A stretch of DNA of 64,000 bases. It comes from Paenibacillus sedimenti. Lineage in GTDB: Bacteria > Bacillota > Bacilli > Paenibacillales > NBRC-103111. Of the stretch, positions 28,211 to 37,775 are shown piece by piece. The position numbers and the translations under genes were made by a program. The DNA lies in assembly GCF_014534655.1 (NCBI RefSeq), contig NZ_JACVVD010000004.1, forward strand, positions 517,366 through 581,365. The letters run 5' to 3'. The stretch's first letter is position 1. Every line of letters begins with the position of its first letter. The notes beneath the pieces are model-generated. The model had not been told where the DNA came from and searched no databases. It saw only the letters and a list, made by a program, of their open reading frames with translations.

Positions 28211-28224
28211 CGGTAACGCTTTCA
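28211..28224 (+). promoter_or_regulatory. Second candidate cre site, upstream of the GH127 importer operon
   Basis: CGGTAACGCTTTCA matches the cre consensus at about 11 of 14 positions. It lies 23 bases before the ATG of the binding-protein gene and downstream of a TATAAT at 28191-28196. Together with 28060 it suggests that glucose represses both directions. Confidence 0.5.
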
Positions 28225-28246
28225 AATACCACTTAGGGGGGCTCCC

Positions 28247-29686
28247 ATGAAACATTTAACAAAAAAGCGTGTACTTGGCGTACTGAGCGCGACGATGGCC
28301 TTCAGCTTAATCGCTACGGCTTGCGGCAACAGTGCGGATAGCGGCGCATCACAAGGCCAAACAAGCACCGATAAGCCTCAACAAACACAAACTGCTGATG
28401 CAGGCGCCAAAAAGAAAGATCCGGTCAAACTTAAGTTTACGTACTGGGGAAGTCCGGACGAAAAGAAAGCGATTGAGGGCGCAACGAAGAAATTTACGGA
28501 GAAATATCCGTGGATTACGGTAGAGACTGTGCAAATTCCAAACTCCGACTATAACACCAAGCTGACGGCTATGGCGGCAGCGAACGATTTGCCGGATACG
28601 GGATATATGACCGGCGATTTGGGAGATACCTGGGCCAAACAGGGGAAATTCGTTAATTTGTTTGACATGTTCGCCAAAGACAGCGAGGTAAAGAAAGAAG
28701 ACTTCCTCGATACGATCTGGTATAAACAAACGCCGGATAACGCATGGGGAATCAGTACGGCCGGAGAAGCCTTCGGGTTGTTCTACCGCAAAGATCTTCT
28801 GGAAAAAGCCGGCGTCGCCACACCTCCGACCAAAGCGGAACAGGCATGGACGTGGGATCAATTCGTTGATGCGGCTAAAAAATTGACAATCGACAAAAAT
28901 GGCAAGACTGCGGCGGATCCGGGTTTCGATCCGAAAAATATCAAGCAGTACGGGGTGACTTTCGAAACCTGGAACGAGCCGCTGAATAACTTTATCTACA
29001 GTAACGGCGGGGATTGGCTGTCAAAGGACGGCAAAGAATTCACACTCAATAAACCGGAAGCGGCCGAAGCGATTCAAAAACTTGCTGATTTGATCAACGT
29101 ACATCATGTCGCACCATCGCCTCTGGCAGCCAAATCGCTTCCAGCCATGAACGTTGGGCTCCAATCGGGCATCACGGCGATGGCCATTGGCGGGCAATGG
29201 ATGAATTTGGATCTGGGCAACGCGAAGGTAAACTACGACATCGGCGTACTGCCGAAGCTGAAAAAGAGCTTAACAGTCGGCTTAAGCGGAGCGACCGTAT
29301 TCTTCAAAGATTCCAAGCATCCTGAAGAAGCATGGATGCTCTTCAAGTGGATGTCGAATCCGGAAGGTGCGATCGAGCTTTACTCCGGCGGTCTGTGGAT
29401 GCCAACCATGAAAAAATGGTATACGGATCCGGCACTTGTTGCAAAATGGGTTGATGCGAATCCGGCCGCACATCCTCCAGGCTTTAAAGATGCCATGATG
29501 AACCAATTCTTGAATCACTCCGTTCCAGGTTCGACCTACTACTTGAAAAACTATGCCAAATTGAATTCGACTGTCATTTCCGGATTGGATTCCGTGTGGT
29601 TAGGCAAACAAAACGCCCAGGACGCCTTGAACACAATCGCAAAACAAGTGCAGCCTGACATTCAAGGAAGGTATGACGCGAAATAA
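28247..29686 (+). CDS. Sugar ABC transporter substrate-binding lipoprotein
   Basis: The 479-residue lipoprotein has a signal with a lipobox ending at about Cys26 (ATACG) and a Gln/Thr/Ala-rich linker. The family 1 fold has LFYRKDLLEKAGVATPPT and GGQWMNLDLG. The RBS GGGGGG stands 6 bases before the ATG. It supplies substrate to the two permeases downstream. The GH127 enzyme at the end of the operon points to beta-linked arabinofuranose oligosaccharides. Confidence 0.9.
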   Translation: MKHLTKKRVLGVLSATMAFSLIATACGNSADSGASQGQTSTDKPQQTQTADAGAKKKDPVKLKFTYWGSPDEKKAIEGATKKFTEKYPWITVETVQIPNSDYNTKLTAMAAANDLPDTGYMTGDLGDTWAKQGKFVNLFDMFAKDSEVKKEDFLDTIWYKQTPDNAWGISTAGEAFGLFYRKDLLEKAGVATPPTKAEQAWTWDQFVDAAKKLTIDKNGKTAADPGFDPKNIKQYGVTFETWNEPLNNFIYSNGGDWLSKDGKEFTLNKPEAAEAIQKLADLINVHHVAPSPLAAKSLPAMNVGLQSGITAMAIGGQWMNLDLGNAKVNYDIGVLPKLKKSLTVGLSGATVFFKDSKHPEEAWMLFKWMSNPEGAIELYSGGLWMPTMKKWYTDPALVAKWVDANPAAHPPGFKDAMMNQFLNHSVPGSTYYLKNYAKLNSTVISGLDSVWLGKQNAQDALNTIAKQVQPDIQGRYDAK

Positions 29687-29711
29687 GTGTAATGAGAGGT
29701 TGTGAAAACCA

Positions 29712-30677
29712 TTGATAGCCGACATGCATACAGATGCAGACCGACGTGCGAAGCTTAAACGGATGAAGAATCTGAGAACCGGCTTGCTGTTCACTTCTCC
29801 CGTCCTGATCGGTTATGCCATCTTTATCGTAATCCCGTTGATCGTTACCTTCGTGCTCAGCTTTACGGATTATTCCATCGGCGGTCCGATGCAATTTATC
29901 GGATTAGCGAATTTCTCCGATATGTTCTCAGGTCGGGATATTTTCTTTTATCCGGCCGTTAAAGCGACCTTTTACTATGTATTCGTCAGTGTTCCGCTCG
30001 GTATCGTATTTTCGTTTCTGGTCGCCGTCCTGCTGAATCAGCAAATCCGGGCGAAAGCATTTTTTCGAGGGGTTTTCTACCTGCCTGTCGTCATTCCGCT
30101 TGCCTCCGCCGGGATCATCTGGATGTGGATGCTGCAGCCTGATTTTGGCGTCGTTAATTACTTGCTAAGGGAAATGGGACTCCCCACTTCGTCATGGCTC
30201 GCTTCGGATACGACGGTCATTCCGACATTGGTCCTGTTTAGTTTATGGAATTGCGGCAGTACGATTGTGATATTTCTGGCCGGATTGCAAAGTATCCCTT
30301 CCCATCTGTACGAAGCACTGGAAGTCGATGGCGGGAATGCATGGCATAAGCTGATTCATATTACCATTCCGATGAGCTCCCCGATCATCTTTTTCAATTC
30401 CGTTATGGGGTTCATTAATGCCTTTCAAACGTTCGTCCAGCCTGCCGTGATGACGAGCGGAAATTCCGGGAGCGGCGCTGCGGCGATGGGGGGACCGGAC
30501 AACGCGAGTTTGCTATATGTCCTTTACCTGTTCCAGAATGCGTTTCGTTTCTCCAAGATGGGGGCTGCGAGCGCGAATGCGGTCATCCTCTTCCTTGTTA
30601 CCTTATTATTTACTTTCGTGATATTCCGGTTCTCGCGATCTTTGGTGCATTATGAAGGAGATGGCAAAAGATCATGA
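29712..30677 (+). CDS. Sugar ABC transporter permease (MalF/UgpA type)
   Basis: The frame can start at TTG 29712, about 12 bases after AGAGG, or at ATG 29724. The charged N-terminus precedes six membrane helices starting near GLLFTSPVLIGYAIF. The ATPase loop YEALEVDGGNAWHKLIHITIP and the glycine-rich GSGAAAMGGPDNASL insertion are visible. The stop overlaps the next ATG by four bases, so the two permeases are translationally coupled. Confidence 0.88.
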   Translation: MIADMHTDADRRAKLKRMKNLRTGLLFTSPVLIGYAIFIVIPLIVTFVLSFTDYSIGGPMQFIGLANFSDMFSGRDIFFYPAVKATFYYVFVSVPLGIVFSFLVAVLLNQQIRAKAFFRGVFYLPVVIPLASAGIIWMWMLQPDFGVVNYLLREMGLPTSSWLASDTTVIPTLVLFSLWNCGSTIVIFLAGLQSIPSHLYEALEVDGGNAWHKLIHITIPMSSPIIFFNSVMGFINAFQTFVQPAVMTSGNSGSGAAAMGGPDNASLLYVLYLFQNAFRFSKMGAASANAVILFLVTLLFTFVIFRFSRSLVHYEGDGKRS

Positions 30678-31507
30678 AGAAAAACAAAGTTTTTGCGCAA
30701 TTTTCGGTTTATTTTATACTCATTTGCGGTACCGTCTTTGCATTATTCCCGTTTTACTGGATGCTAAGAACGGCACTGGTAGGAACCGACAGCATCTTTG
30801 AAGTGACGCCGACGTTCATACCGAAGCAGTTAGAATTTCACAATTTCCTGGACGCACTCCAGGCGCAGCCGTTCGGGCGATTTTTTCTGAACAGCGGCAT
30901 TGTCACCGTCGCCAATATAGTCGGGGTGCTGCTGACCAGTTCCCTCTGCGCCTACGGATTCTCCAGAATCGATTGGCCGGGACGCGATAAAGTATTCGGC
31001 GTCATGCTGACAGCGCTGATGCTGCCGTTTGCGGTCGTGATGATTCCACAATTTATCGGATGGAGAACGCTGCATTTAACGGATACGTTAGCGCCGCTCA
31101 TTCTCCCTGCCTTTTTTGGCGGCGGATTGTTCAATATCTTTTTGCTGCGGCAGTTTTTCATGGGCATTCCGAGAGACTTGGACGAAGCGGCTTACATGGA
31201 TGGAGCGAACCATTTTACCGTATATTCGAGAATCATCCTGCCTCTCAGCTCCCAGTCTTTGATTGTCGTAGGTTTGTTTACCTTTTTGAACAATTGGAAC
31301 GATTATTTGGGACCGATGATATATTTGTCCTCCGAGAAGAATTATACGCTGATGCTTGGCCTTACTTTATTCCAGGGCGCGTACTCATCCCAGTGGAATT
31401 TAATGATGGCCGCTGTATCGATCGTTGTGCTGCCTTCGCTGATTATTTTCTTGTTTGCGCAGCGTTACTTTATTCAAGGGATCGCGATGACCGGCGTGAA
31501 AGGTTAA
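30674..31507 (+). CDS. Sugar ABC transporter permease (MalG/UgpE type)
   Basis: The 277-residue permease starts in an ATGA overlap with its partner after GAAGGAGATG. It has six helices, the loop LDEAAYMDGANHFTVYSRIILP and the C-terminus GIAMTGVKG. The GH127 gene follows after 54 bases. Confidence 0.9.
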   Translation: MKKNKVFAQFSVYFILICGTVFALFPFYWMLRTALVGTDSIFEVTPTFIPKQLEFHNFLDALQAQPFGRFFLNSGIVTVANIVGVLLTSSLCAYGFSRIDWPGRDKVFGVMLTALMLPFAVVMIPQFIGWRTLHLTDTLAPLILPAFFGGGLFNIFLLRQFFMGIPRDLDEAAYMDGANHFTVYSRIILPLSSQSLIVVGLFTFLNNWNDYLGPMIYLSSEKNYTLMLGLTLFQGAYSSQWNLMMAAVSIVVLPSLIIFLFAQRYFIQGIAMTGVKG

Positions 31508-31561
31508 TCTCATTCCATCTATAAAGACATTTTATAAAGAATCACGAGGAGCGGAGAATGA

Positions 31562-33517
31562 ATGAAGCACATACAGACTGTGAAACCGTTGAAGTTGCAA
31601 GACGTTCATATTCAAGATACATTTTGGTCGGAGTACATTGAACTTGTGCGCGATGTCGTCGTCCCCTATCAATGGGAGGCGCTCAACGACCGCGTGCCGG
31701 ATGCGGAACCGAGTCATGCCATCAGAAATTTTCAGATTGCGGCGGGAGAAACGGAAGGCGAGTTCTACGGAATGGTGTTTCAGGACAGCGACGTAGCCAA
31801 ATGGTTGGAGGCCGTCGGCTATTTGCTGGAAACGAAGCCGGATCCGGAATTGGAACGGGTTGCGGATGAGGTCGTCGATCTTATTGCAAGAGCGCAGCGG
31901 TCTGATGGATACATCAACACCTTCTATACGTTGAAAGAGCCTGGCAAGGAATGGACCAATTTATGCGAATGCCATGAATTGTATTGCGCAGGGCATCTGA
32001 TCGAAGCTGCCGTCGCTTACTATCATGCGACTGGCAAAACGAAAATTTTGGATGTTGCTTGCCGGTTTGCCGACTACATCGATTCGGTGTTTGGACCGGA
32101 ACCAGGGAAAATACAAGGATACGACGGTCATCAGGAAATCGAGCTTGCACTTATGAAGCTATACCATGCGACTGGGAAAAAAAGCTACTTGCAATTGACC
32201 CGGTTTTTCCTGGAGGAAAGAGGCAAAGAGCCTAATTTCTTTCAATTGGAATATGAGAAACGAGGCAAAACCCATCACTGGCCGACGCTCGATATGATTG
32301 CAGACCGAGCCTATAACCAGTCCCATCTCCCCATCCGCGAGCAGGATTCGGCGGAAGGACATGCCGTAAGGCTGGTGTATATGGCTGCCGGGATCGCTGA
32401 CGTCGCTGCGGAGACGGAAGATCAAGGGCTGCTTGAAGCATGCCGCAAACTGTGGAAGAATATCGTCACAAGACGATTGTATATAACGGGCGGAATTGGT
32501 TCCATGGCGCATGGAGAGGCCTTCAGCCTGGACTATGATCTGCCGAACGACACGGTATATGCAGAGACATGCGCATCCATCGGATTGATCTTTTTCGCTC
32601 ATCGCATGCTTCAGATCGAAGCGAAAAGCGAATATGCCGATGTATTGGAACGGGCATTGTACAACACGGTTGTCGCCGGCATGGCCAAAGACGGGAAGCA
32701 TTTCTTCTACGTCAATCCACTCGAGGTATGGCCGGATGCCTGCGGTAAAAACCACATTTACGATCATGTGAAACCCGTTCGCCAAGGCTGGTTCGGCTGC
32801 GCCTGCTGTCCGCCGAACGTAGCAAGGCTCTTGGCTTCGCTCGGACAATATATTTACTCTGTCAACAGCCGTACGGTATATACTCACTTATACGTCGGAG
32901 GAAAAGCCAATATCAGCATGGATGGAAGCAATGTGACAATTGGGCAGCGAACCAATTTTCCTTGGGAGGGTGAGGTGACCCTGGAAATTGAAACAGAGTC
33001 GCCCGCCTCATTCACATTGGCACTGCGCTTACCTAGCTGGAGTGACGGTGCGGAAATCTCGGTCAACGGCCAAAAGCTGGATATAACAGGCTCAATCGTG
33101 GACGGATATGCAAGAATCGATCGGGAATGGAAATCCGGTGATCAAATCCGCCTCACCCTATCCATGCCTGTACTCCGCATGAAAGGTCACCCCTTGCTCA
33201 GGTCTACGATCGGCAAAACGGCTCTGCAGCGGGGACCGTTCGTGTATTGTTTGGAGGAAGCGGATAACGGGAAACATCTGCACCAGATCAAGCTTCCGCG
33301 AGATTCGCAGCCTGAAGCGGCGTTTGAACCCCATTTGCTAGGCGGTATGAACGTGATTCGCCTTGCTGCCGAACGTATTGCTGCGGACGATTGGGGAATG
33401 GAACTTTATAAGGCCAACCAATCCGAGTATACCAGACCTTTTCAAGCAACGTTCATTCCATATTACGCTTGGGCTAATCGCGGCGTCGGTGAAATGACCG
33501 TTTGGGTCAAAGAATGA
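31562..33517 (+). CDS. Beta-L-arabinofuranosidase, glycoside hydrolase family 127
   Basis: The 651 residues match the GH127 (DUF1680, HypBA1) length and layout: an alpha/alpha toroid followed by beta-sandwiches. Glu335 and Cys337 (AETCAS) and Cys415-Cys416 (CACCPPNVARLL) correspond to the Glu/Cys3 zinc site of HypBA1, in which the first Cys of the CC pair is the nucleophile. There is no signal peptide, so it is cytoplasmic. The RBS is AGGAGCGGAG. It closes the operon that begins at 28247 and would release L-arabinose from imported beta-arabinofuranosides. Confidence 0.93.
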   Translation: MKHIQTVKPLKLQDVHIQDTFWSEYIELVRDVVVPYQWEALNDRVPDAEPSHAIRNFQIAAGETEGEFYGMVFQDSDVAKWLEAVGYLLETKPDPELERVADEVVDLIARAQRSDGYINTFYTLKEPGKEWTNLCECHELYCAGHLIEAAVAYYHATGKTKILDVACRFADYIDSVFGPEPGKIQGYDGHQEIELALMKLYHATGKKSYLQLTRFFLEERGKEPNFFQLEYEKRGKTHHWPTLDMIADRAYNQSHLPIREQDSAEGHAVRLVYMAAGIADVAAETEDQGLLEACRKLWKNIVTRRLYITGGIGSMAHGEAFSLDYDLPNDTVYAETCASIGLIFFAHRMLQIEAKSEYADVLERALYNTVVAGMAKDGKHFFYVNPLEVWPDACGKNHIYDHVKPVRQGWFGCACCPPNVARLLASLGQYIYSVNSRTVYTHLYVGGKANISMDGSNVTIGQRTNFPWEGEVTLEIETESPASFTLALRLPSWSDGAEISVNGQKLDITGSIVDGYARIDREWKSGDQIRLTLSMPVLRMKGHPLLRSTIGKTALQRGPFVYCLEEADNGKHLHQIKLPRDSQPEAAFEPHLLGGMNVIRLAAERIAADDWGMELYKANQSEYTRPFQATFIPYYAWANRGVGEMTVWVKE

Positions 33518-33545
33518 CTTCATAGCTTATCCATGATAGCACATC

Positions 33546-33585
33546 AAAATGGTCAAGGACTTTAAACCAGTCCTTGACCATTTTG
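33546..33585. terminator. Bidirectional terminator between the GH127 gene and the second CUT2 binding protein
   Basis: AAAATGGTCAAGGAC pairs with GTCCTTGACCATTTT around TTTAAACCA. It lies between two convergent genes and can act in both directions. The sequence is nearly the same as the hairpin at 15248-15285. Confidence 0.85.
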
Positions 33586-33614
33586 TGGTTATATCAAGTT
33601 TTTCATTGAACTAT

Positions 33615-34673
33615 TTAGTAACGTCTGGTGCCAATTTCTCTTGCGGCCGTCACTTCCGTAAATATACTTTCCGGTGTTACGATGCGCTTGGGCAGTGTCC
33701 GGCCATCAATCATCTCATTTACAGCCTGAATGAGATTGGGTCCTAACAGCGGATTGCATTCGACCACACTGTTAATTTTGCCCTCCATCAGCTTCTCAAG
33801 CGCTTTTCGCGTACCATCCACCGAAACGATAACGATGTCTTTGCCAGGCCTTAAGCCGTACTCTTCTATGGCCTCTATCGCACCTAAAGCCATATCATCA
33901 TTATGTGAAAATAGGACCCGAATACTCGTTCCTCTTGCTTGCAGGAAGGACCTCATGACCTCTTTCCCTTGTGTGAAAGTGAAATCGGCATTAGCGCTTT
34001 CCAGAACTGCAAAATCAGTACGTTTGGTGATTACTTCATGAAACCCTTTGCCCCTGGCAATTGACGGCGTAGATCCTTCTGTTCCCTTCAATTCCACAAT
34101 ACCGATGGGGCCGGGAGTGTTAGCTAATTTATCAAGTACATACTTTCCTGCTTTACGGCCCTCCTCATAAAAGTCGGAACCGATAAACGTGACGTATAGG
34201 GATGGATCCGATACTTCAACCAATCGATCAATAATGATCACGGGAATCCCCGCTTGCTTCACTTCCTTCAAGATAGGCTCCCAGCCCTTTTCCACCACCG
34301 GTGCAATTGAAATTACATCGACTTTTTGCTTAATAAATGAACGGACAGCTTCAAATTGTCTCTCTTGAGATTGCTCTGCATTCTCGAATAAAAGACTGAT
34401 TTCGGATTCCTCTGCCGATTCTTTAATGGAGAGTGTGTTCGCTTTGCGCCAATCACTTTCCGAACCAAGTTGAGAAAAACCCAAGAGGATAGGACGCTTC
34501 TGTATGTTAGTCCCCGTCTTAAGCCCCGGAACCTGCTTTCCTTCTCCCCCATTCCTGCTATTCGCCGTCGTTTCCTTGACCAAATCACACCCCGTGGGAA
34601 ACACGAGAAAACAGATAACAATAATAAGCTTAGAAAGCAGCACCAATGATAAGCCCGGTTTTCTAAGATGCAT
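33615..34673 (-). CDS. Second CUT2-type sugar-binding lipoprotein (periplasmic-binding-protein family 4)
   Basis: The 352-residue lipoprotein has a lipobox ending at about Cys29 (FPTGC). The ribose/galactofuranose-type binding fold includes LGFSQLGSESDWRKANT, FIGSDFYEEGRKAG, SHNDDMALGAIEAIEEYG and ECNPLLGP. It is clearly related to the 40414-41454 binding protein, so the operon carries two paralogues at its two ends. It follows the chemoreceptor gene after 27 bases. Its RBS (AAGGGGG) is about 16 bases from the ATG, which is weak. It may feed the importer or present sugar to the chemoreceptor. Confidence 0.85.
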   Translation of the reverse strand: MHLRKPGLSLVLLSKLIIVICFLVFPTGCDLVKETTANSRNGGEGKQVPGLKTGTNIQKRPILLGFSQLGSESDWRKANTLSIKESAEESEISLLFENAEQSQERQFEAVRSFIKQKVDVISIAPVVEKGWEPILKEVKQAGIPVIIIDRLVEVSDPSLYVTFIGSDFYEEGRKAGKYVLDKLANTPGPIGIVELKGTEGSTPSIARGKGFHEVITKRTDFAVLESANADFTFTQGKEVMRSFLQARGTSIRVLFSHNDDMALGAIEAIEEYGLRPGKDIVIVSVDGTRKALEKLMEGKINSVVECNPLLGPNLIQAVNEMIDGRTLPKRIVTPESIFTEVTAAREIGTRRY

Positions 34674-34700
34674 GTTAATGGTGGTCCAGCCCCCTTGGAT

Positions 34701-36764
34701 TTAATCGATTTGAAAACGAGCCATATGTCTTTCTAATTGAGACGAGACCTGCTTCATTCTCATGGAGAGCTCCACAAGTTGTTCCCCGATAGATAATTGC
34801 GCCGAACAAAGCGTAGCGACTTGCACGGTTGCTGCCGATGATTCCTCTGAAATCGCAGATACGGTGCTCATAGCGTTACTTAATGTGACTTGCGTCTGAT
34901 CTAACTGTGAAAGCGATTGCGTAACATCCATGGAACGTGACAGGAGCTGATCCATTTCCTCTTGGATTTCCAAGAACAAGCTATGAACGGCATGAACCTC
35001 TTGGGTCATATCCTGGAAGAACGGAAGAGCCTTCGATATCGCATGAACTGTTGATTCAACCTCCCATTGGATATTATCCGTTAGTTGTCCCACTTGACCA
35101 ATGGAAGCATTAGACCTCTCCGCCAATTGGCGTATCTCGTTCGAAATTACCTTGAATCCTGCACCTGCGAGACCTGCTCTTGTAGCTTCAATGGAGGCAT
35201 TAAATGATAATATTTTTGTTTGATTTGCCATTTCCGTCATCATCTTAAGTAAAGTTTGCACGGATTTTGCCGATTCTTGAAGACTATCTACCCTTTCTAC
35301 AACCTTACGGATGCCAGCTTCGGTATCCACTGTTTTACGAATTAATTCCTTGATGGAGCTGCCGCCCCTTCGGCATACGCTGTCTACCTCTTGAGCCGAG
35401 TTGGCCATCCTGTCTTGCAGCATCAAGGCTTCAGACAAGCGGAAGCCTATTTGCTCCATCCCGGAAGTCCCTTCTTCGGCATTCGCAGCTAAGTTCACGG
35501 CGCCCTGGGCGATTTGATTTGCAGCGGAATGAATTTCCCGAGCGGAAACGGCAGTTTCGACCGATGCCGTCGCCATACGCTCACTGGATTCAGTCACTTC
35601 TTTACCCGTTTCCCTCATCTCGTTAACCAGTTGAACGATTTTTTGGATCATCAGATTATAAGCTTGAGCGACTTGGCCGATTTCATCTTTCTTTCCGTTA
35701 AAGGACAACCGTCCTGTCAAGTTGCCTTCCGACGCCAACCGCATCAAATGCTGCATGTGGGAAAGAGGCTTTCCGACGATCAGAGCGATCCATAATCCGA
35801 TAATAAGAGCTATAAGGATATTACCTGCGATAAAAATGTAAGTTGTTCCTTGAATTTTACTTACATTTCCCGTTAATTCCGTAAGAGGGGCAATCCCTAA
35901 GAAAGACCAATCGCTGGCAGCCAATTGGCGGTATGCTACAAGCCTTTCCATTCCTGCGGTACCTTTATGTAAAAAGCTGCCGGAAGTGGCTTGACCAAGT
36001 GGAAACGTCAATTCATGAAGAACGGATTCCTGACGATTGCTCATTATAGGCTTGCCTGATTGGGTTATAATAAGTGTCTCCGCTCCATCACTCAATTTGA
36101 GAGCGCTTACCATTGATTGTAGCACTTTAGAATCGATCTGAACAAGAAGGATGAAATCACGAGACCCGACATTGTTTTTATCCAGTAGTCTTCCGTAGGC
36201 GAAGAGAGGCTTCGGGGAATTCCCCAAATAGCCTCTCTCTTCTATTGACAGCCATACCGGTTTACCGCCGGCACTTCGAATTTCTTCGAGCCAGCCGGAC
36301 TGATTTACTTTCGAATCAAAACGCTCCCGTTCCGTAGAGATGGGGGGAATCGGATCTTCGAGAGGAAAGAGAGTGATGTCCCTGATGCTCTGGTCGGATA
36401 ATGCCAGTTGGTCCAAGAGTCCCCGGATCTCAGAGCTGCGCCTCTGAAGCTCATCCGCTCCAATGCCCGTGTTTGTGATTTGAAATAAATTTTCCGTAAA
36501 ACTGCTGTTATTAAGGAGCTGATTGGATAAATCGATATAAAATTGTTGCTTCATATCCAACTTTTCCCCTGCTAGAGAAATTGTAATTAGCGAACTCTTT
36601 TGCATTTGTTCAATGATCGCTGATTTGGCAATACTTGAAGAAAATATGCCTAATCCCGTAACGGATACACATAGAAAACAAAAAAAGATAAGGAATAATT
36701 TGGTTCCGATAGATTGATTGGGTTTTCTCAGCAGCATTCGTACCAAGCTCTTTAACTCTTTCAT
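34701..36764 (-). CDS. Methyl-accepting chemotaxis protein in the CUT2 importer operon
   Basis: The ATG at 36764 follows GGGGGAGA and gives 687 residues; an earlier in-frame ATG at 36809 overlaps the permease gene. There is a membrane helix at ~22-42, an extracellular Cache-like sensor, a second helix near 330-355, HAMP, and a long signalling coiled coil. The hairpin-tip block reads NASIEATRAGLAGAGFK, compared with the canonical EAARAGEHGRGF, so the CheA/CheW contact region is recognisable but divergent. Its position between the permease and second binding-protein genes suggests chemotaxis towards the transported sugar. Confidence 0.88.
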   Translation of the reverse strand: MKELKSLVRMLLRKPNQSIGTKLFLIFFCFLCVSVTGLGIFSSSIAKSAIIEQMQKSSLITISLAGEKLDMKQQFYIDLSNQLLNNSSFTENLFQITNTGIGADELQRRSSEIRGLLDQLALSDQSIRDITLFPLEDPIPPISTERERFDSKVNQSGWLEEIRSAGGKPVWLSIEERGYLGNSPKPLFAYGRLLDKNNVGSRDFILLVQIDSKVLQSMVSALKLSDGAETLIITQSGKPIMSNRQESVLHELTFPLGQATSGSFLHKGTAGMERLVAYRQLAASDWSFLGIAPLTELTGNVSKIQGTTYIFIAGNILIALIIGLWIALIVGKPLSHMQHLMRLASEGNLTGRLSFNGKKDEIGQVAQAYNLMIQKIVQLVNEMRETGKEVTESSERMATASVETAVSAREIHSAANQIAQGAVNLAANAEEGTSGMEQIGFRLSEALMLQDRMANSAQEVDSVCRRGGSSIKELIRKTVDTEAGIRKVVERVDSLQESAKSVQTLLKMMTEMANQTKILSFNASIEATRAGLAGAGFKVISNEIRQLAERSNASIGQVGQLTDNIQWEVESTVHAISKALPFFQDMTQEVHAVHSLFLEIQEEMDQLLSRSMDVTQSLSQLDQTQVTLSNAMSTVSAISEESSAATVQVATLCSAQLSIGEQLVELSMRMKQVSSQLERHMARFQID

Positions 36765-36812
36765 GAGGCTCTCCCCCTTCGATGCAAACCCTATTTTGAG
36801 CTTTCGCAACGC

Positions 36813-37775
36813 TTAGCGCCGGTGTACCCAGCTTCGTCCGCTGAACAGTCTTTGCAGTAAAATAAACATGAACAGAAGAATTCCAATAACGATTTTCGTC
36901 CACCAGGAACTTAGCGTGCCCTCAAAGCTGATAATGGTTTGTATGACTCCTTGGATCATAACGCCAAAGAAGGTTCCTACAATATAACCTACCCCGCCTG
37001 TCAGCAGCGTGCCGCCGATGACCACTGCAGCAATAGCGTCCAACTCCATTCCCATCGCATGCAGCCCATAACCCGAAAGCATATAGAAGGTAAAGACTAC
37101 ACCTGCTAGAGCAGAACAAAATCCGCTGAACATGTAAACCGTCATTTTAGTTCGTCCTACCGGTAAACCCATCAATAAGGAAGATTGCTCGCTGCCGCCT
37201 AATGCATAGGTGTTGCGGCCAAATCGAGTATAATGTGCCATGTAGAAGCCTAGAAATACAACCAGCAATGCTATGATCACGCTGATGGATATGAAGTTCT
37301 GGCCCGGCAAGTTCACCTTAGTCTGCGCCACACTGGTATAAAAAGCATTGTCAATCGTAATCGTGTTAATGCTAATGACGTAACAAAGTCCCCGAGCCAG
37401 GAACATCCCCGCTAAGGTAACGATGAACGGCTGAATCTTAAAATAATGTATAACCGCCCCCATCCCCCATCCGAAGAGAGATCCTATCGCCAGCACTAAT
37501 GGAATCACCAGCTGCGGCGGCCACCCCGCTTGAACTAAGCTCGCGGAAACCATCGTTGTGAGCGCAATCATCGAGCCGACTGATAAGTCGATACCTCCGG
37601 AAACGATAACAAAGGTCATTCCAACAGCAGCAATCAATAGAAAAGCATTATCAATCAGCAGATTTAAGATTACCTGTAAGGAAAAGAAGCCTGTATACCG
37701 GAAAGAACCAATCGTAAACATAAGAGCAAACAGCCCGATAGTCACCAGAATCGGAATATATTGTCGTTTAAGCAT
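36813..37775 (-). CDS. CUT2 sugar ABC transporter permease (YjfF/RbsC-like)
   Basis: The ATG at 37775 follows GAGGTTAAGCAAC and overlaps the previous permease stop by 8 bases, giving 320 residues; the frame is open further upstream. It has 8-10 membrane helices and the BPD_transp_2 signature GMTFVIVSGGIDLSVGSM near residues 55-72. It is the second of two permeases, as in YtfT-YjfF galactofuranose importers. Confidence 0.88.
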   Translation of the reverse strand: MLKRQYIPILVTIGLFALMFTIGSFRYTGFFSLQVILNLLIDNAFLLIAAVGMTFVIVSGGIDLSVGSMIALTTMVSASLVQAGWPPQLVIPLVLAIGSLFGWGMGAVIHYFKIQPFIVTLAGMFLARGLCYVISINTITIDNAFYTSVAQTKVNLPGQNFISISVIIALLVVFLGFYMAHYTRFGRNTYALGGSEQSSLLMGLPVGRTKMTVYMFSGFCSALAGVVFTFYMLSGYGLHAMGMELDAIAAVVIGGTLLTGGVGYIVGTFFGVMIQGVIQTIISFEGTLSSWWTKIVIGILLFMFILLQRLFSGRSWVHRR

